A stretch of DNA of 64,000 bases from the NCBI GenBank assembly GCA_964432595.1, contig CAYSOF010000008.1, positions 124,001 to 188,000 of the forward strand. The letters are read 5' to 3'. Every line of letters starts with the position of its first letter. Positions within the stretch are counted from its first letter, which is position 1. This document shows, piece after piece, positions 46,093 to 55,045 of this stretch. The notes under the pieces are model-generated. The model had not been told where the DNA came from and made no database searches. It saw only the letters and a program-made list of their open reading frames with translations. Made by a program: the position numbers and the translations under genes. Source of the stretch: DASYLJ01 sp964432595 (GTDB taxonomy: Bacteria; Desulfobacterota; Binatia; DP-6).

Positions 46093-47129
46093 TCGAACCC
46101 GGCCCGGTATTCGCCGTAGCCGGCGGCGGCCAGCTCGTCCTTCGGCACGAAGCGCAGCGACGCGCTGTTGATGCAGTAGCGCTGCCCGGTCGGCGCGGGT
46201 CCGTCGGGGAAGACGTGGCCGAGATGGCTGTCGGCCGTCGCGCTACGCACTTCGGTGCGGACGGTGAAGAAGCTGACGTCCCGGTGCTCGGTGACGCGCT
46301 TCGCGTCGATCGGGCGGGTGAAGCTCGGCCAGCCCGTGCCGCTGTCGAACTTGTCGCGCGAGCTGAACAGCGGCTCGCCGCTCACCACGTCGACGTAGAT
46401 GCCGTCGGCGTGATTGTCCCAGTAGGCGTTCCGGAACGGCGGCTCGGTGCCCGCCCGCTGCGTCACGTCGTACTGCAACGGCGTGAGCGTCTTCGCGAGC
46501 TCCGCGTCCGACGGCTTGGTCCACGACGACGTCGGTCCGGGCACCTCGCGCTCCTTGCCCCACGTACCGTCGAGCATGCGATCGCGACCGGAGCCGCGGC
46601 GGTAGCCGTCGTAGTGCGCCGGCTTCTTCTTGTGGAAGTCCTGGTGGTAGTCCTCGGCCGGCCAGAACTTCTCGAACGTCACGATCTCGGTGACGATGGG
46701 CTTCTCGTCGAAGCGACGGCTGGCGGCGAGCGCCGCCTTCGACGCTTCGGCCGCCTTCCGCTGCGCGTCGTCGTGGACGAAGATCGCGGCGCGGTATTGC
46801 GAGCCGCGGTCGACGAACTGCCCGTCGGGATCGGTCGGGTCGATCTGCCGCCAGAAGACCTGGAGCAGCGTCTCGTACGACACCTTCGCGGGGTCGTAGT
46901 GCACCTGCACCGCCTCGGCGTGGCCGGTCGTGCCGGTGGAGACCTGCTCGTAGGTCGGATTGGGCGTCGTACCGCCGGTGTAGCCGGCCACCACCTCGCC
47001 CACCCCGTCGAGCTTCTCGAACGGCGCCTCCATGCACCAGAAGCAGCCGCCGGCGAACGTGGCCAGGGCCTCGGCGGCATGGGCGGCGGGCGTCACGGCG
47101 AGCAGCAGGGCGAGCGCGAGGGCGTACAT
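46089..47129 (-). CDS. msrAB: Exported peptide methionine sulfoxide reductase MsrA/MsrB fusion
   Basis: 346 residues. A signal peptide (MYALALALLLAVTPAAHA) is followed by MsrA with GCFWCMEAPF (catalytic Cys) and MsrB with RYCINSASLRF (catalytic Cys) near the end. MsrA reduces the S form and MsrB the R form of methionine sulfoxide. The usual zinc CxxC in MsrB is absent (GIYVDVVSGEPLF). The signal makes this a periplasmic repair enzyme. It ends against the phytochrome gene with a 4-base overlap. Confidence 0.93.
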   Translation of the reverse strand: MYALALALLLAVTPAAHAAEALATFAGGCFWCMEAPFEKLDGVGEVVAGYTGGTTPNPTYEQVSTGTTGHAEAVQVHYDPAKVSYETLLQVFWRQIDPTDPDGQFVDRGSQYRAAIFVHDDAQRKAAEASKAALAASRRFDEKPIVTEIVTFEKFWPAEDYHQDFHKKKPAHYDGYRRGSGRDRMLDGTWGKEREVPGPTSSWTKPSDAELAKTLTPLQYDVTQRAGTEPPFRNAYWDNHADGIYVDVVSGEPLFSSRDKFDSGTGWPSFTRPIDAKRVTEHRDVSFFTVRTEVRSATADSHLGHVFPDGPAPTGQRYCINSASLRFVPKDELAAAGYGEYRAGFD

Positions 47130-47156
47130 ACGGTTCCTTCGATGCGCGCGCGGCCG

Positions 47157-48458
47157 TCACGTTGCAACGGGGTCCACGTAGCGCCGCATGAGCGGCGTCA
47201 CCGTGACCCCGTGCACCACGATCGACGTCGCCACGACGACGAGGATCATGCCGGCGAGCTGTGCCGCCAGTGTCGCGTCGAGCCCGCGCTCCATCGCCCA
47301 CCCCAGGTAGTAGATCGAGCCGATGCCGCGGATGCCGAACCACGCCATGAAGCCCCGCTGCCGCCACGTCGCGGCGCTGCCGGCGAGCCCGACCAGCACG
47401 GCGACGGGACGGATCACGAGCAGCAGGACCAGCACGAGCCACCAGGCCTGCACGTTCACGAGCGACGGCGTCAGCATGCCACCGACCATCAGCACGACCG
47501 CGACTTCGCCGAGGCGCTCGACGTGCTCGTTGAAGCCGAGCACGGCCTGCGCCATGTAGGCCGGCCCGCGGGTCGGATCCACGGCGATCTGCTGCGTCGC
47601 CCCCACCTCGGCCTGCTCGACGACCTCTTGCACCGGCCGGTCGCCACTGGCACGCGCCTCGACCGCGCGGAGCGCGACGCCTGCCGCGAACACCGCGAGG
47701 AAACCGTAGGCATGGGCCAGCGTGGCCGTCGCGTACGACACGGCGATCAGCCCGAGCGCCACGAAGTCGTCGAAGCCGAGCGCCTCCTCGTGCTCGCGCC
47801 GCAGGAACAGGACCCCCCGCGCGACGAGCGTCCCCATCGCGGCGCCGATGGCGAGCCCGCCGCCGACCGCCCACACGACGTCACGTGCGAGCCAGACCGC
47901 CCAGGACGTTTCCGCGCCGCCGGCGCCGAGCAGCCCCAATCCGAGCACGACGAACGGGAAGGCGCTGCCGTCGTTCAGGCCGGCTTCGCCCGTCAGGCCG
48001 AAGCGCAGGAGGTCGTCGTCGTCGGGATGCTCGAGCTGGACGTCGCTGGCGAGGACCGGATCCGTGGGCGCGACGACGCCGCCGAGGAGCACCGCGGCGC
48101 CGAGCGGCAGCCCGAACGCGAGCACGCCCAGCAGCGCGACGAGCGCGACCGTCACCAGCATCGACACGCCGGCGAGCCGGATCGGAACCCACCACCGCGG
48201 GTCGTCCAGCGCGACGCGCAGCTTCAGGCCCGCGGTGAAGAGCGAGACGACGACCGCCGCCTCCGCCAGCCGGTGGACGACGGGCGCGCCGGCGACGGGG
48301 TCGAGCAGGACGAGACCGAGGCCTTCGCCGCCGAGCGCCACGCCGATCGCCAGGTAGATCATCGACGTGCTGAGCGGCAAGCGGCGGACGCGCGTCCCCG
48401 CGAGCGCGGTCACGATCAGCACGAGGCCGACGGCGAGGTACCACAGGTCGAACCGCAC
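47157..48458 (-). CDS. Cation:proton antiporter (CPA1 family)
   Basis: 433 residues, GTG start, with about 12 hydrophobic spans. Family motifs include VAPTDPVLASDVQ and EAGLNDGSAFPFV (ND pair), which are the transport-site residues of NhaP-type CPA1 antiporters. It exchanges Na+ or K+ for H+ across the inner membrane and supports pH and salt control. It follows msrAB by 27 bases on the same strand (in map order) but is upstream in transcription. The Dabb gene's stop is 30 bases upstream. Confidence 0.88.
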   Translation of the reverse strand: MRFDLWYLAVGLVLIVTALAGTRVRRLPLSTSMIYLAIGVALGGEGLGLVLLDPVAGAPVVHRLAEAAVVVSLFTAGLKLRVALDDPRWWVPIRLAGVSMLVTVALVALLGVLAFGLPLGAAVLLGGVVAPTDPVLASDVQLEHPDDDDLLRFGLTGEAGLNDGSAFPFVVLGLGLLGAGGAETSWAVWLARDVVWAVGGGLAIGAAMGTLVARGVLFLRREHEEALGFDDFVALGLIAVSYATATLAHAYGFLAVFAAGVALRAVEARASGDRPVQEVVEQAEVGATQQIAVDPTRGPAYMAQAVLGFNEHVERLGEVAVVLMVGGMLTPSLVNVQAWWLVLVLLLVIRPVAVLVGLAGSAATWRQRGFMAWFGIRGIGSIYYLGWAMERGLDATLAAQLAGMILVVVATSIVVHGVTVTPLMRRYVDPVAT

Positions 48459-48488
48459 GCCGCGGAGTATAGCGGCGCCGCAGGATCG

Positions 48489-48794
48489 CTATAGCCGGAC
48501 CGTGAAGTTCCAGGCCTTCTTGAACTCGACGCGCGGCGCGAGGAACTCGTCGACGAAGCGCCGGTGCCCCGGGTCGGCCCGGTAGGGGGCGACGTCGGCC
48601 AGGGTGGCGAACCGCACGACGATGCTGACGTCCCAGGCGGCGGCGCTCTCGTCGTCGGCGGGCGCCCCCACGACGACCGAGACCACGCCCGGCAGGCCCG
48701 GAAGGACGGCGCGGCAGCGGGCGACCACCTCCTCGCGGCCCTCGGGCGTCGCATGCTCGGGGCGCAACTTGAGGAAATGGTACCGCTCGATCAT
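48489..48794 (-). CDS. Dabb-domain stress-responsive protein
   Basis: 101 residues, one dimeric alpha-beta barrel domain. It opens with a strand containing YHFLKLRPEHA, then a helix (EEVVARCRAVLPGLPGVV), a strand (DVSIVVRFATLADVAPY) and HRRFVDEFLAPRVEFKKAWNF. Dabb proteins resemble ABM enzymes and may bind or alter small aromatics, but a specific activity is unknown. It shares a divergent 113-base region with gtrA. Confidence 0.8.
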   Translation of the reverse strand: MIERYHFLKLRPEHATPEGREEVVARCRAVLPGLPGVVSVVVGAPADDESAAAWDVSIVVRFATLADVAPYRADPGHRRFVDEFLAPRVEFKKAWNFTVRL

Positions 48795-48868
48795 CGGGCC
48801 GGCCGCCTCCTGGCCGGGGTCCTTAGCACCATGGCGTTCGCCGTAGCAAAGGTGGTCGCCCCGAGGGC

Positions 48869-48889
48869 CCCGAGCCTGCTATGCTCGGG
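48869..48889. repeat. 7-bp inverted repeat upstream of gtrA-like gene
   Basis: CCCGAGC, CTGCTAT, GCTCGGG is a perfect 7-bp inverted repeat with a 7-base loop. It overlaps an alternative ATG (48881) of the GtrA gene, so it could affect translation if that start is used, or serve as an operator. Confidence 0.35.
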
Positions 48890-48907
48890 ACCTTTCGTAA
48901 CTCCGCG

Positions 48908-49408
48908 ATGACCGTCCCCCGAGCCACCACCCTGCTGCAACGTCGTGGCGTCCGGCAGCTCGTCAAGTTCTGTCTGGTCGGCGCCACGAGCACGTTCATC
49001 GACAAGCGGACGCTGTGGTTCCTGCTGAACGACGGCCTGCCCCGTGCGCCCTGGTGGATCAGCGCGACGATCTCGTTCTGCCTCGCGGTGACGAACGGCT
49101 TCATCTGGAACAGCCGCTGGACGTTTCGCTCGCGCACCGCGGCCGCCCGCAGCACGCGGGCACAGTACGGCATGTTCTTCACGACGAACGTCATCGGCCT
49201 GCTCCTGAATCTCGGCCTGACGAACCTGATCCTCGTCCTGTTCGCCGACCGGCTGCCGTACATCGGCGGGAATGCGCACGCGAGCGACGTGCTGGTCGCG
49301 TCGCTGAGCGCCGTCCCGATCGTCGTGCTGTGGAACTTCGCGGCCAGCAAGTACTGGACGTTTCGCGTCGCGTCGTCCGACACGAGCGGCGCCGCGGCCA
49401 CCCGCTAG
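48908..49408 (+). CDS. GtrA-family membrane protein
   Basis: 166 residues from ATG 48908; ATG 48881 would add nine residues. Four hydrophobic spans (LVKFCLVGATSTFIDK, SATISFCLAVTNGFIW, FTTNVIGLLLNLGLTN, LVASLSAVPIVVLWNF) with the NSRWTFR and KYWTFR cytoplasmic ends typical of GtrA. These proteins translocate polyprenyl-linked glucose or similar lipid-linked sugars for cell-surface glycans. No glycosyltransferase is directly adjacent here, so the partner is unknown. Confidence 0.85.
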   Translation: MTVPRATTLLQRRGVRQLVKFCLVGATSTFIDKRTLWFLLNDGLPRAPWWISATISFCLAVTNGFIWNSRWTFRSRTAAARSTRAQYGMFFTTNVIGLLLNLGLTNLILVLFADRLPYIGGNAHASDVLVASLSAVPIVVLWNFAASKYWTFRVASSDTSGAAATR

Positions 49409-49458
49409 ACGTTCGGGACTTCACGCGCGTCGTCGCTCGGCTAGGGTTTCAGGCACCC

Positions 49459-49659
49459 ATGCCGTCCTCCGAGCGTGTCAGCTATCCCGACGCCGAGGTC
49501 CTCACCGCCACGAACACCGCGCTCGTCGTGCGAGTGAAGGGTCGTCGCGTCACCGTGCCCCGCGGCGACATCGAGCAGGGCACCACCATCAAGCAGGACG
49601 GCGACCGCGGCACGCTCGTGATCCCGCGCTGGCTCGCCGATACGCTCGGTCTCACTTGA
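49459..49659 (+). CDS. Small hypothetical protein
   Basis: 66 residues from ATG 49459. A beta-rich composition (VLTATNTALVVRVKGRRVTVPRGDIEQG) suggests a small all-beta domain, perhaps ligand- or nucleic-acid-binding. I do not recognise it. The stop TGA (49657-49659) overlaps a possible TTG start of the next gene. No ribosome site is clear, so it is a probable but not certain gene. Confidence 0.45.
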   Translation: MPSSERVSYPDAEVLTATNTALVVRVKGRRVTVPRGDIEQGTTIKQDGDRGTLVIPRWLADTLGLT

Positions 49660-49691
49660 ACGCCCACCGGTCGTGGCATAGAGCGCGGAGG

Positions 49692-50417
49692 ATGCGCATC
49701 GTGACGTCGCTCGTGGCCGTCCTCCTCGCCGTCCAGCCCGTGTGGGCCGGCGACCTCGCCATCAAGCAGCAGACGACCACCACGGCGGGTGACAAGTCCG
49801 ACGTGCGCGAGGAGATGCAGTACGTCACCGGCGACCTGATGGTCGTCGACGGGCCGGACGCGCGCACGATCATCGACGTCGGGAAGCAGACCGTCACCGT
49901 CGCCGACAAGGAGAAGAAGACCTGGTTCGTGATGACGTTCGCCGACATGCGCGAGCAGGCCGAGGCCGTGCAGAAGCAGATCGACTCGATGCCGCCCGAA
50001 GCGAAGAAGCAGATGGAGGCGATGCTCGGCAAGGACACGCCCGTCGTCGTCACGCCGACGGGCAAGCGCGAGAAGATCGCCGGCTACGACGCGAGCGAGC
50101 ACAGCGTCGCGGGCGGGCCGTTCAACGGCGTCATCTGGACGACCACCGAGGTCAGCATGCCGCAGGGCATCACGAAGTGGCGCCAGCTCTCCGCGCAGAC
50201 CATGGCCGCCAACGGTCCGGGGCGACGGCTTTCCGAAGCGCTCGCGAGCGTCGAGGGCGTGCCGCTGCGCACCACCATGACCGCGACCATGGGCGACAAC
50301 CAGTTCACGACGAAGGCCGAGGCGGTCGAAGTGAAGGAAGCCAAGCCGCCGGCGGACGTGCTGCGCGTGCCCGACGGGTACTCCAAGGTCGACACGCCGA
50401 AGCTGAACGACCGGTAG
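49692..50417 (+). CDS. Secreted DUF4412-like protein
   Basis: About 241 residues from ATG 49692. Starts are unsettled: TTG 49656 overlaps the previous stop; GGAGG (49687-49691) abuts ATG 49692 but sits 9 bases before GTG 49701, which may be the true start. All give a signal peptide (SLVAVLLAVQPVWAG). The mature domain includes VDGPDARTIIDVGKQTVTVADKEKKTWF and a helix ADMREQAEAVQKQIDSMPPE, as in DUF4412-type proteins that bind a small ligand. The exact function is unknown. It ends 4 bases before the convergent XRE regulator stop. Confidence 0.65.
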   Translation: MRIVTSLVAVLLAVQPVWAGDLAIKQQTTTTAGDKSDVREEMQYVTGDLMVVDGPDARTIIDVGKQTVTVADKEKKTWFVMTFADMREQAEAVQKQIDSMPPEAKKQMEAMLGKDTPVVVTPTGKREKIAGYDASEHSVAGGPFNGVIWTTTEVSMPQGITKWRQLSAQTMAANGPGRRLSEALASVEGVPLRTTMTATMGDNQFTTKAEAVEVKEAKPPADVLRVPDGYSKVDTPKLNDR

Positions 50418-50421
50418 CGCG

Positions 50422-50904
50422 TCAGCCCTGCTGACCGCTGTCCGCGTGCGGCACCGGCCCCGACAGCGCCTCGGCGATCGTCTCGGCGATCTTCACGAAG
50501 CGCTCGCGCGCGGTCGGCGGGACGTTGCGGAACACGCCGAGCAAGCGCTCGAGATCGGGATCGAGCACCGGCGGCACGTCGACGGGATCGTCGAGGAGCA
50601 GCTCCAGGAACGTGCGGCTCTGCTCGCTGAGGAGATGCATCGCTTCCGCGCCGGCCGTCTCGCTCTGCAGACGCTGCGCGCCGCCGTGCAACACGCGCAG
50701 CACGCGCACGACGACGAGGAACGGCGTCGCGAGTCCCTGCCCCAACTCGAAGCGGCTGATCGCGCCCTGGCTGACGCCGGCGCGGTCGGCGAGCTCCTGC
50801 TGCGTCCAACCGACGAGCTCGCGGATACCTCGCGTTCGGCGACCCAGCGTCCGCATCCACGCTTCCCACTGACGGCGGTCGGTTGCTGAAGCGCGTGGCG
50901 ACAC
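50422..50904 (-). CDS. XRE-family transcriptional regulator
   Basis: 160 residues from GTG 50904 (ATG 50856 is an alternative). A helix-turn-helix domain at residues 26-62 (VGWTQQELADRAGVSQGAISRFE) is followed by about 95 residues with hydrophobic and acidic helices (DPDLERLLGVFRNVPPTARERFVKIAETI). XRE proteins act as repressors or activators. Its target may be the divergent flavin monooxygenase operon. An AAGGA-like site lies upstream of the GTG. Confidence 0.85.
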   Translation of the reverse strand: MSPRASATDRRQWEAWMRTLGRRTRGIRELVGWTQQELADRAGVSQGAISRFELGQGLATPFLVVVRVLRVLHGGAQRLQSETAGAEAMHLLSEQSRTFLELLLDDPVDVPPVLDPDLERLLGVFRNVPPTARERFVKIAETIAEALSGPVPHADSGQQG

Positions 50905-50999
50905 CCGGAGATCCTTCCCGCTTCCCTACTCCAATTCGGTTCCCTGGGTCCACGGAAAGATGAAAGTCAATTACGCATCGCATGATTGGAGCGTACCAA

Positions 51000-51005
51000 T
51001 ATAAG
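51000..51005 (+). promoter_or_regulatory. Possible -10 box (TATAAG) of flavin monooxygenase gene
   Basis: TATAAG at 51000-51005 lies in a short AT-rich stretch of the 190-base divergent region between the XRE regulator and the monooxygenase start at 51095. No good -35 box is seen at the right distance, so only the -10-like element is supported. The XRE regulator could bind here. Confidence 0.3.
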
Positions 51006-51094
51006 AGTGTTCCTTCGGGTCCGGTACGCGGCGTCGCACCCAATGTCGACCTGCCTTCACTCGGCGGAGCATCCGGGCTAGCGTCCCGGGCGGC

Positions 51095-52606
51095 ATGGCG
51101 ATTTCGACCGGAACGACGGAGCATTTCGACGTCCTCATCGTGGGCGGCGGCCTGTCCGGGGTGGGCGCGGCGGTCCATCTCGTGACGCGGTGCCCCGGAA
51201 AGACCTACGCGATCCTCGAGAGTCGCGAATCGATGGGCGGGACGTGGGACCTGTTCCGATATCCCGGCATCCGCTCCGACAGCGACATGCACACGCTCGG
51301 ATACGCCTTCAAACCGTGGCGCCATGCGAAGGCGATCGCGGACGGCCCCGCGATCCTCGCGTACGTGAAGGAAACGGCCGCCGAGTACGGAGTGGCCGAC
51401 CACGTCCGCTACCGGCACCGAGCGACGCGCGCCGTCTGGTCGAGCGAGCACGCGACCTGGACGGTCGACACGGTCCGCGGCGACGGAGAGACGGTACGGT
51501 TCACCTGCGGGTTCCTGCTGATGTGCGCGGGCTACTACAGCTACCGCGAGGGCCATACCCCGGAGTTCGCCGGTCGCGACGACTTCCGCGGCCTCGTCGT
51601 CCATCCGCAGCAGTGGCCCGAGAATCTCGACTATCGCGGCAAGCGCGTCGTGGTGATCGGATCCGGCGCGACCGCGATGACGCTCGTGCCGGCGCTCGCG
51701 AAGGACGCGAGCCACGTCGTCATGCTGCAGCGCTCGCCGACCTACGTCGTCTCGCGTCCGGCACACGACGTGATCGCGAACGCGCTGCGCGCCGTGCTGC
51801 CCGACCGCTGGGCGTACGCGCTCACGCGCTGGAAGAACGTCGCGCTGCAGCAGCTCTTCTACGGCAGCACGCGCACCCGGCCGGAGCGCGTGAAGAAGAA
51901 GCTCCTCCAGATGGTGCAGAAGGAGCTCGGCCCGGACTACGACGTCGCCACGCACTTCACGCCGCGCTATGCACCGTGGGACCAGCGGCTCTGCCTGGTG
52001 CCCGACAGCGACCTCTTCGCGGCGCTGCGGTCCGGCAAGGCGTCGGTGGTCACCGACCAGATCGACCGCTTCACCGAGACCGGCATCCGACTGGCCTCCG
52101 GCACGACGCTCGACGCCGACATCATCGTGACGGCGACCGGCCTGAACCTCGTCGTGCTGGGCGAGATGGAGTTCGTCGTCGACGGCGCGCCCGTCGATTT
52201 CGCGCAGACGTGGACCTACAAGGGCATGATGTACTCCGACGTGCCGAACCTCGTCTGCACCTTCGGCTACATCAACGCGTCGTGGACGCTGCGCGCCGAC
52301 CTCACCGCCGAGTGGGTGTGCCGCGTGCTGCAGCACATGGACGCGACCGGCACGAGGCGTGCGACGCCGCGGCTACGCGAGAGCGACCGCGACATGCCGG
52401 CGCGCCCGTGGATCGATCAGTTCACGTCCGGCTACATGCAGCGGATGATGCACCGGTTCCCGAAGCAGGGGGACCGCGAGCCCTGGCTCAATCCGCAGAA
52501 CTACCGGCGCGACCGGAAGATGATGCGGGAGGCGCCCATCGACGACGGGGTGCTCGCCTTCGACGACCCGCGCGTGGACGCACGGCAGTCGCGGCGCGCC
52601 AGCTAG
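51095..52606 (+). CDS. Flavin-containing (Baeyer-Villiger-type) monooxygenase
   Basis: 503 residues. N-terminal FAD site LIVGGGLSGVGAAVHL, a second dinucleotide site VVVIGSGATAMTLVPAL, and the BVMO fingerprint FRGLVVHPQQWP (FxGxxxHxxxWP) between them. The pattern MGGTWDLFRYPGIRSDSDMH is standard for this group. These enzymes use NADPH, FAD and oxygen to insert oxygen into ketones or other substrates; the substrate is unknown. Its end overlaps the Hsp70 gene stop by 4 bases. The XRE gene is divergent. Confidence 0.93.
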   Translation: MAISTGTTEHFDVLIVGGGLSGVGAAVHLVTRCPGKTYAILESRESMGGTWDLFRYPGIRSDSDMHTLGYAFKPWRHAKAIADGPAILAYVKETAAEYGVADHVRYRHRATRAVWSSEHATWTVDTVRGDGETVRFTCGFLLMCAGYYSYREGHTPEFAGRDDFRGLVVHPQQWPENLDYRGKRVVVIGSGATAMTLVPALAKDASHVVMLQRSPTYVVSRPAHDVIANALRAVLPDRWAYALTRWKNVALQQLFYGSTRTRPERVKKKLLQMVQKELGPDYDVATHFTPRYAPWDQRLCLVPDSDLFAALRSGKASVVTDQIDRFTETGIRLASGTTLDADIIVTATGLNLVVLGEMEFVVDGAPVDFAQTWTYKGMMYSDVPNLVCTFGYINASWTLRADLTAEWVCRVLQHMDATGTRRATPRLRESDRDMPARPWIDQFTSGYMQRMMHRFPKQGDREPWLNPQNYRRDRKMMREAPIDDGVLAFDDPRVDARQSRRAS

Positions 52607-53865
52607 CGTTCCGCCGCCCGCAGCGCGAGGCCCTTCGCCACCGTCGTGAGCTCGTCGCCGCCGCGTAGCGTGGCGCGCGGAAAGCGGGCGGCGAACAGCG
52701 CGCGCACGGCCGGGACGAACGCGGTGCCGCCGGTGAGGAAGACGGTGGCGACCTCGGTCTCGGGCACGGCCGCGCGCACGAACAGGCGCTGCACGCACTC
52801 GGCGATGGCATCGACGACCGGCGCGATCCACGTCTCCATCTCGTCGCGCCCGACGTCCGCCGCGAGCGCGATCGGCGGGACGTCGAAGCGGAACGCCGCG
52901 TGCGTGTCCGTCGACAGCGCGCGCTTCGTGCCTTCGATGTCGCCGTGGAGCCGAAACCCGAGGTCGTCGTCGACGAGGTGCATGAGCGCGTCGATCTTCT
53001 CGGGCTCGAGGCTCTCGTGGCGCAGCGTACGCAGCGTCTCGAGGGTGTCGCGGCTCTTCAGGAACGAGAGCTGGTCCCAGCGCTCGACGCGCTCGTAGAT
53101 CCAGCCCGGCATCGGCAGCTCGTTGCCGAACGGGGTGCGCCGCATGGAGCCCAGCCCGAGCCCGGGCGCCGCCAGGTGACGGATCAGCCGCGCGTCGAAC
53201 GCGTCGCCCGCGAGCGCCACGCCGTCGACGCCGAGGATCGTGCTGCCCTGCGGCCCGAGCCGCACGAGCGAAAAGTCGCTCGTGCCGCCGCCGAAGTCGC
53301 CGATCAGCACGAGCTCCTCGCGGTCGAGGCGCTGCTGGTATTGTGTCGCGGCGGCGAGCGGCTCCAGCGCGAACACGACGTCGTCGAAGCCCGCCTGCTG
53401 GACGGCGCTGCGCAGCCGCTGCTCGGCGAACGCGTCGTCCTCGTCGGTCTGCGCGCCCGAGAAGTGCACCGGCCGTCCGACGACCACCGCGCGGCCCGGG
53501 TCGCCCAGCTGCTCGATGGCCGCGCGACGGAGCGCCCGCAGGAAGAGCGCGATCAGGTCCTCGAGGCGGTACTGGACGCCGAAGAGGTTGGTCGTCGTGA
53601 ACAGCCGGCTGGCGAGGTGCGCCTTGATCGACTGGATGAGCCGCCCGCGGCCTCCGGTATCGAGCCATGCCTGGACCGCGGCGGGCCCCGCCGACACCTT
53701 CGGCGGCAGGCCGTTCTCGCCTGCCGCCTCGGGATCGATGTAGAGGATCGAGCGGAACGTCGCCGTCCGCCCGTCGCGCGCGGCGAACGTCGCGAGCCGT
53801 GCGCTGCCGTCCGCGTCGACGCTCGCGATGGCGCTGTTCGTGGTTCCGAAGTCGAGTCCGAGCAC
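52603..53865 (-). CDS. YegD-like Hsp70-family protein
   Basis: 420 residues from GTG 53865 (upstream frame is not family-like). ATPase motifs GLDFGTTNSAIA, GDFGGGTSDFS and FLTGGTAFVPAV are present. There is no room for the DnaK substrate-binding domain. YegD-like proteins are short Hsp70 relatives of unknown client. It ends against the flavin monooxygenase gene. It lies 38 bases after the thiolase gene in transcription order, which could make it part of that operon. Confidence 0.85.
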   Translation of the reverse strand: MLGLDFGTTNSAIASVDADGSARLATFAARDGRTATFRSILYIDPEAAGENGLPPKVSAGPAAVQAWLDTGGRGRLIQSIKAHLASRLFTTTNLFGVQYRLEDLIALFLRALRRAAIEQLGDPGRAVVVGRPVHFSGAQTDEDDAFAEQRLRSAVQQAGFDDVVFALEPLAAATQYQQRLDREELVLIGDFGGGTSDFSLVRLGPQGSTILGVDGVALAGDAFDARLIRHLAAPGLGLGSMRRTPFGNELPMPGWIYERVERWDQLSFLKSRDTLETLRTLRHESLEPEKIDALMHLVDDDLGFRLHGDIEGTKRALSTDTHAAFRFDVPPIALAADVGRDEMETWIAPVVDAIAECVQRLFVRAAVPETEVATVFLTGGTAFVPAVRALFAARFPRATLRGGDELTTVAKGLALRAAER

Positions 53866-53903
53866 GTGCGTTCGACACGACGGCCCGGTCGGGCGTCGGC
53901 GTC

Positions 53904-55040
53904 CTACTCTTTGACGAGGATGTGCGCCGCGCAGACGCTGCCGCCGCCCATCATGTGGCAGAGGCCGGCGCGCGCGTTGGGCACCTGACGTTTGCCCGCC
54001 TCGCCGCGCAGCTGCAAGGTCGTCTCCCAGATCTGCGCGAGACCGGTCGGTCCGCCCGGATGGCCGCGCGCGATCAGACCGCCGTCGGTCGAGAACGGCG
54101 TCTTGCCGCCGGGCGCGAAGCGCCCCTCCTCGATGCACTTCTCGGCCTCGCCCTCGCGGCAGAAGCCGAGCAACTCGTAGTACTCGAGCTCCTCGATCGC
54201 GAAGGCGTCGTGCACCTGCACGAGCTGGATGTCCTCGGGGCCGATGCCGGCCTGCGGGTAGATCGTCGCCGCGCAGTCCCGGCTCATCTGCGCCGGGCCG
54301 ACGACGGGGCCCATGAAGAGATGCCCGCGCTCGTACTTCTCACTGCCGAGGTACGACGCGGCGACCTGGATCACCGGACGGTCGGGCTGGTGCTTCTTCG
54401 CGAGGTCGGCCCGACACAGCACGACAGCGGCGGCGCCGTCGCCGATCGGACACGCCATCATCGCGGTCAGCGGCCACGACACCATGCGCGACTCGAGCAC
54501 CTTTTCGACGGTGACCTTTTCCTTCGGCTGGCGCTGGCTCATCGGGTTCAGCGCGCCGTAGTTCCAGTTCTTGGCCGCGATCGCCGCGAGGTGCTCGGGC
54601 TTCGTGCCGCGCTCGTGCATGCGTCGCGTCGCCCACATCGCGAAGAACGCGGCGGGCAGGATGGCCTCGTCCATGTCCTGCGGGTTCGGCGCCGAGCCCA
54701 TGACGGTCGTCATCTTGTCGAAGCCGAGGACGAGGACGCGGTCGTAGTGCCCGCCGGCGATCGCCAGATACGCCTCGCGTAGCGCGCAGGTGCCGGTGGC
54801 CGACGCGTTCTCCACGCGCTGGACCGGCACGCCCGTCATGCCGATCTCCTTCACCGCGCGGACGCCGGACATCGTCATCATGAAGATGTGGCCGGTGTAG
54901 ACGGCGTCGATGTCCTGGAAGCCGATGCCCGCGTCGTCGAGCGCGGCCAGGCCGGCGTCGCGCGCCATGACGGTGTGGTGGGTGTCCGGGTACATCCCGA
55001 ACCGGATCATGCCGACGCCGAGAACTGCGACCTTTTCCAT
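53904..55040 (-). CDS. Thiolase-family protein (SCP-x/acetyl-CoA acetyltransferase-like)
   Basis: 378 residues. Thiolase-like features include VENASATGTCALREAYLAI (a Cys at the active site position), a HDAFAIEELEYYELLGFC segment and GGLIARGHPGGPTGLAQ (the His-containing active-site loop). The protein belongs to the SCP-x-type group that works with DUF35 proteins in degradative or synthetic ketothiolysis. ATG 55040 has AGAAGGTTGA upstream. The DUF35 partner gene is only 5 bases upstream, making a classic two-gene pair. Confidence 0.9.
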   Translation of the reverse strand: MEKVAVLGVGMIRFGMYPDTHHTVMARDAGLAALDDAGIGFQDIDAVYTGHIFMMTMSGVRAVKEIGMTGVPVQRVENASATGTCALREAYLAIAGGHYDRVLVLGFDKMTTVMGSAPNPQDMDEAILPAAFFAMWATRRMHERGTKPEHLAAIAAKNWNYGALNPMSQRQPKEKVTVEKVLESRMVSWPLTAMMACPIGDGAAAVVLCRADLAKKHQPDRPVIQVAASYLGSEKYERGHLFMGPVVGPAQMSRDCAATIYPQAGIGPEDIQLVQVHDAFAIEELEYYELLGFCREGEAEKCIEEGRFAPGGKTPFSTDGGLIARGHPGGPTGLAQIWETTLQLRGEAGKRQVPNARAGLCHMMGGGSVCAAHILVKE

Positions 55041-55045
55041 TGCGA

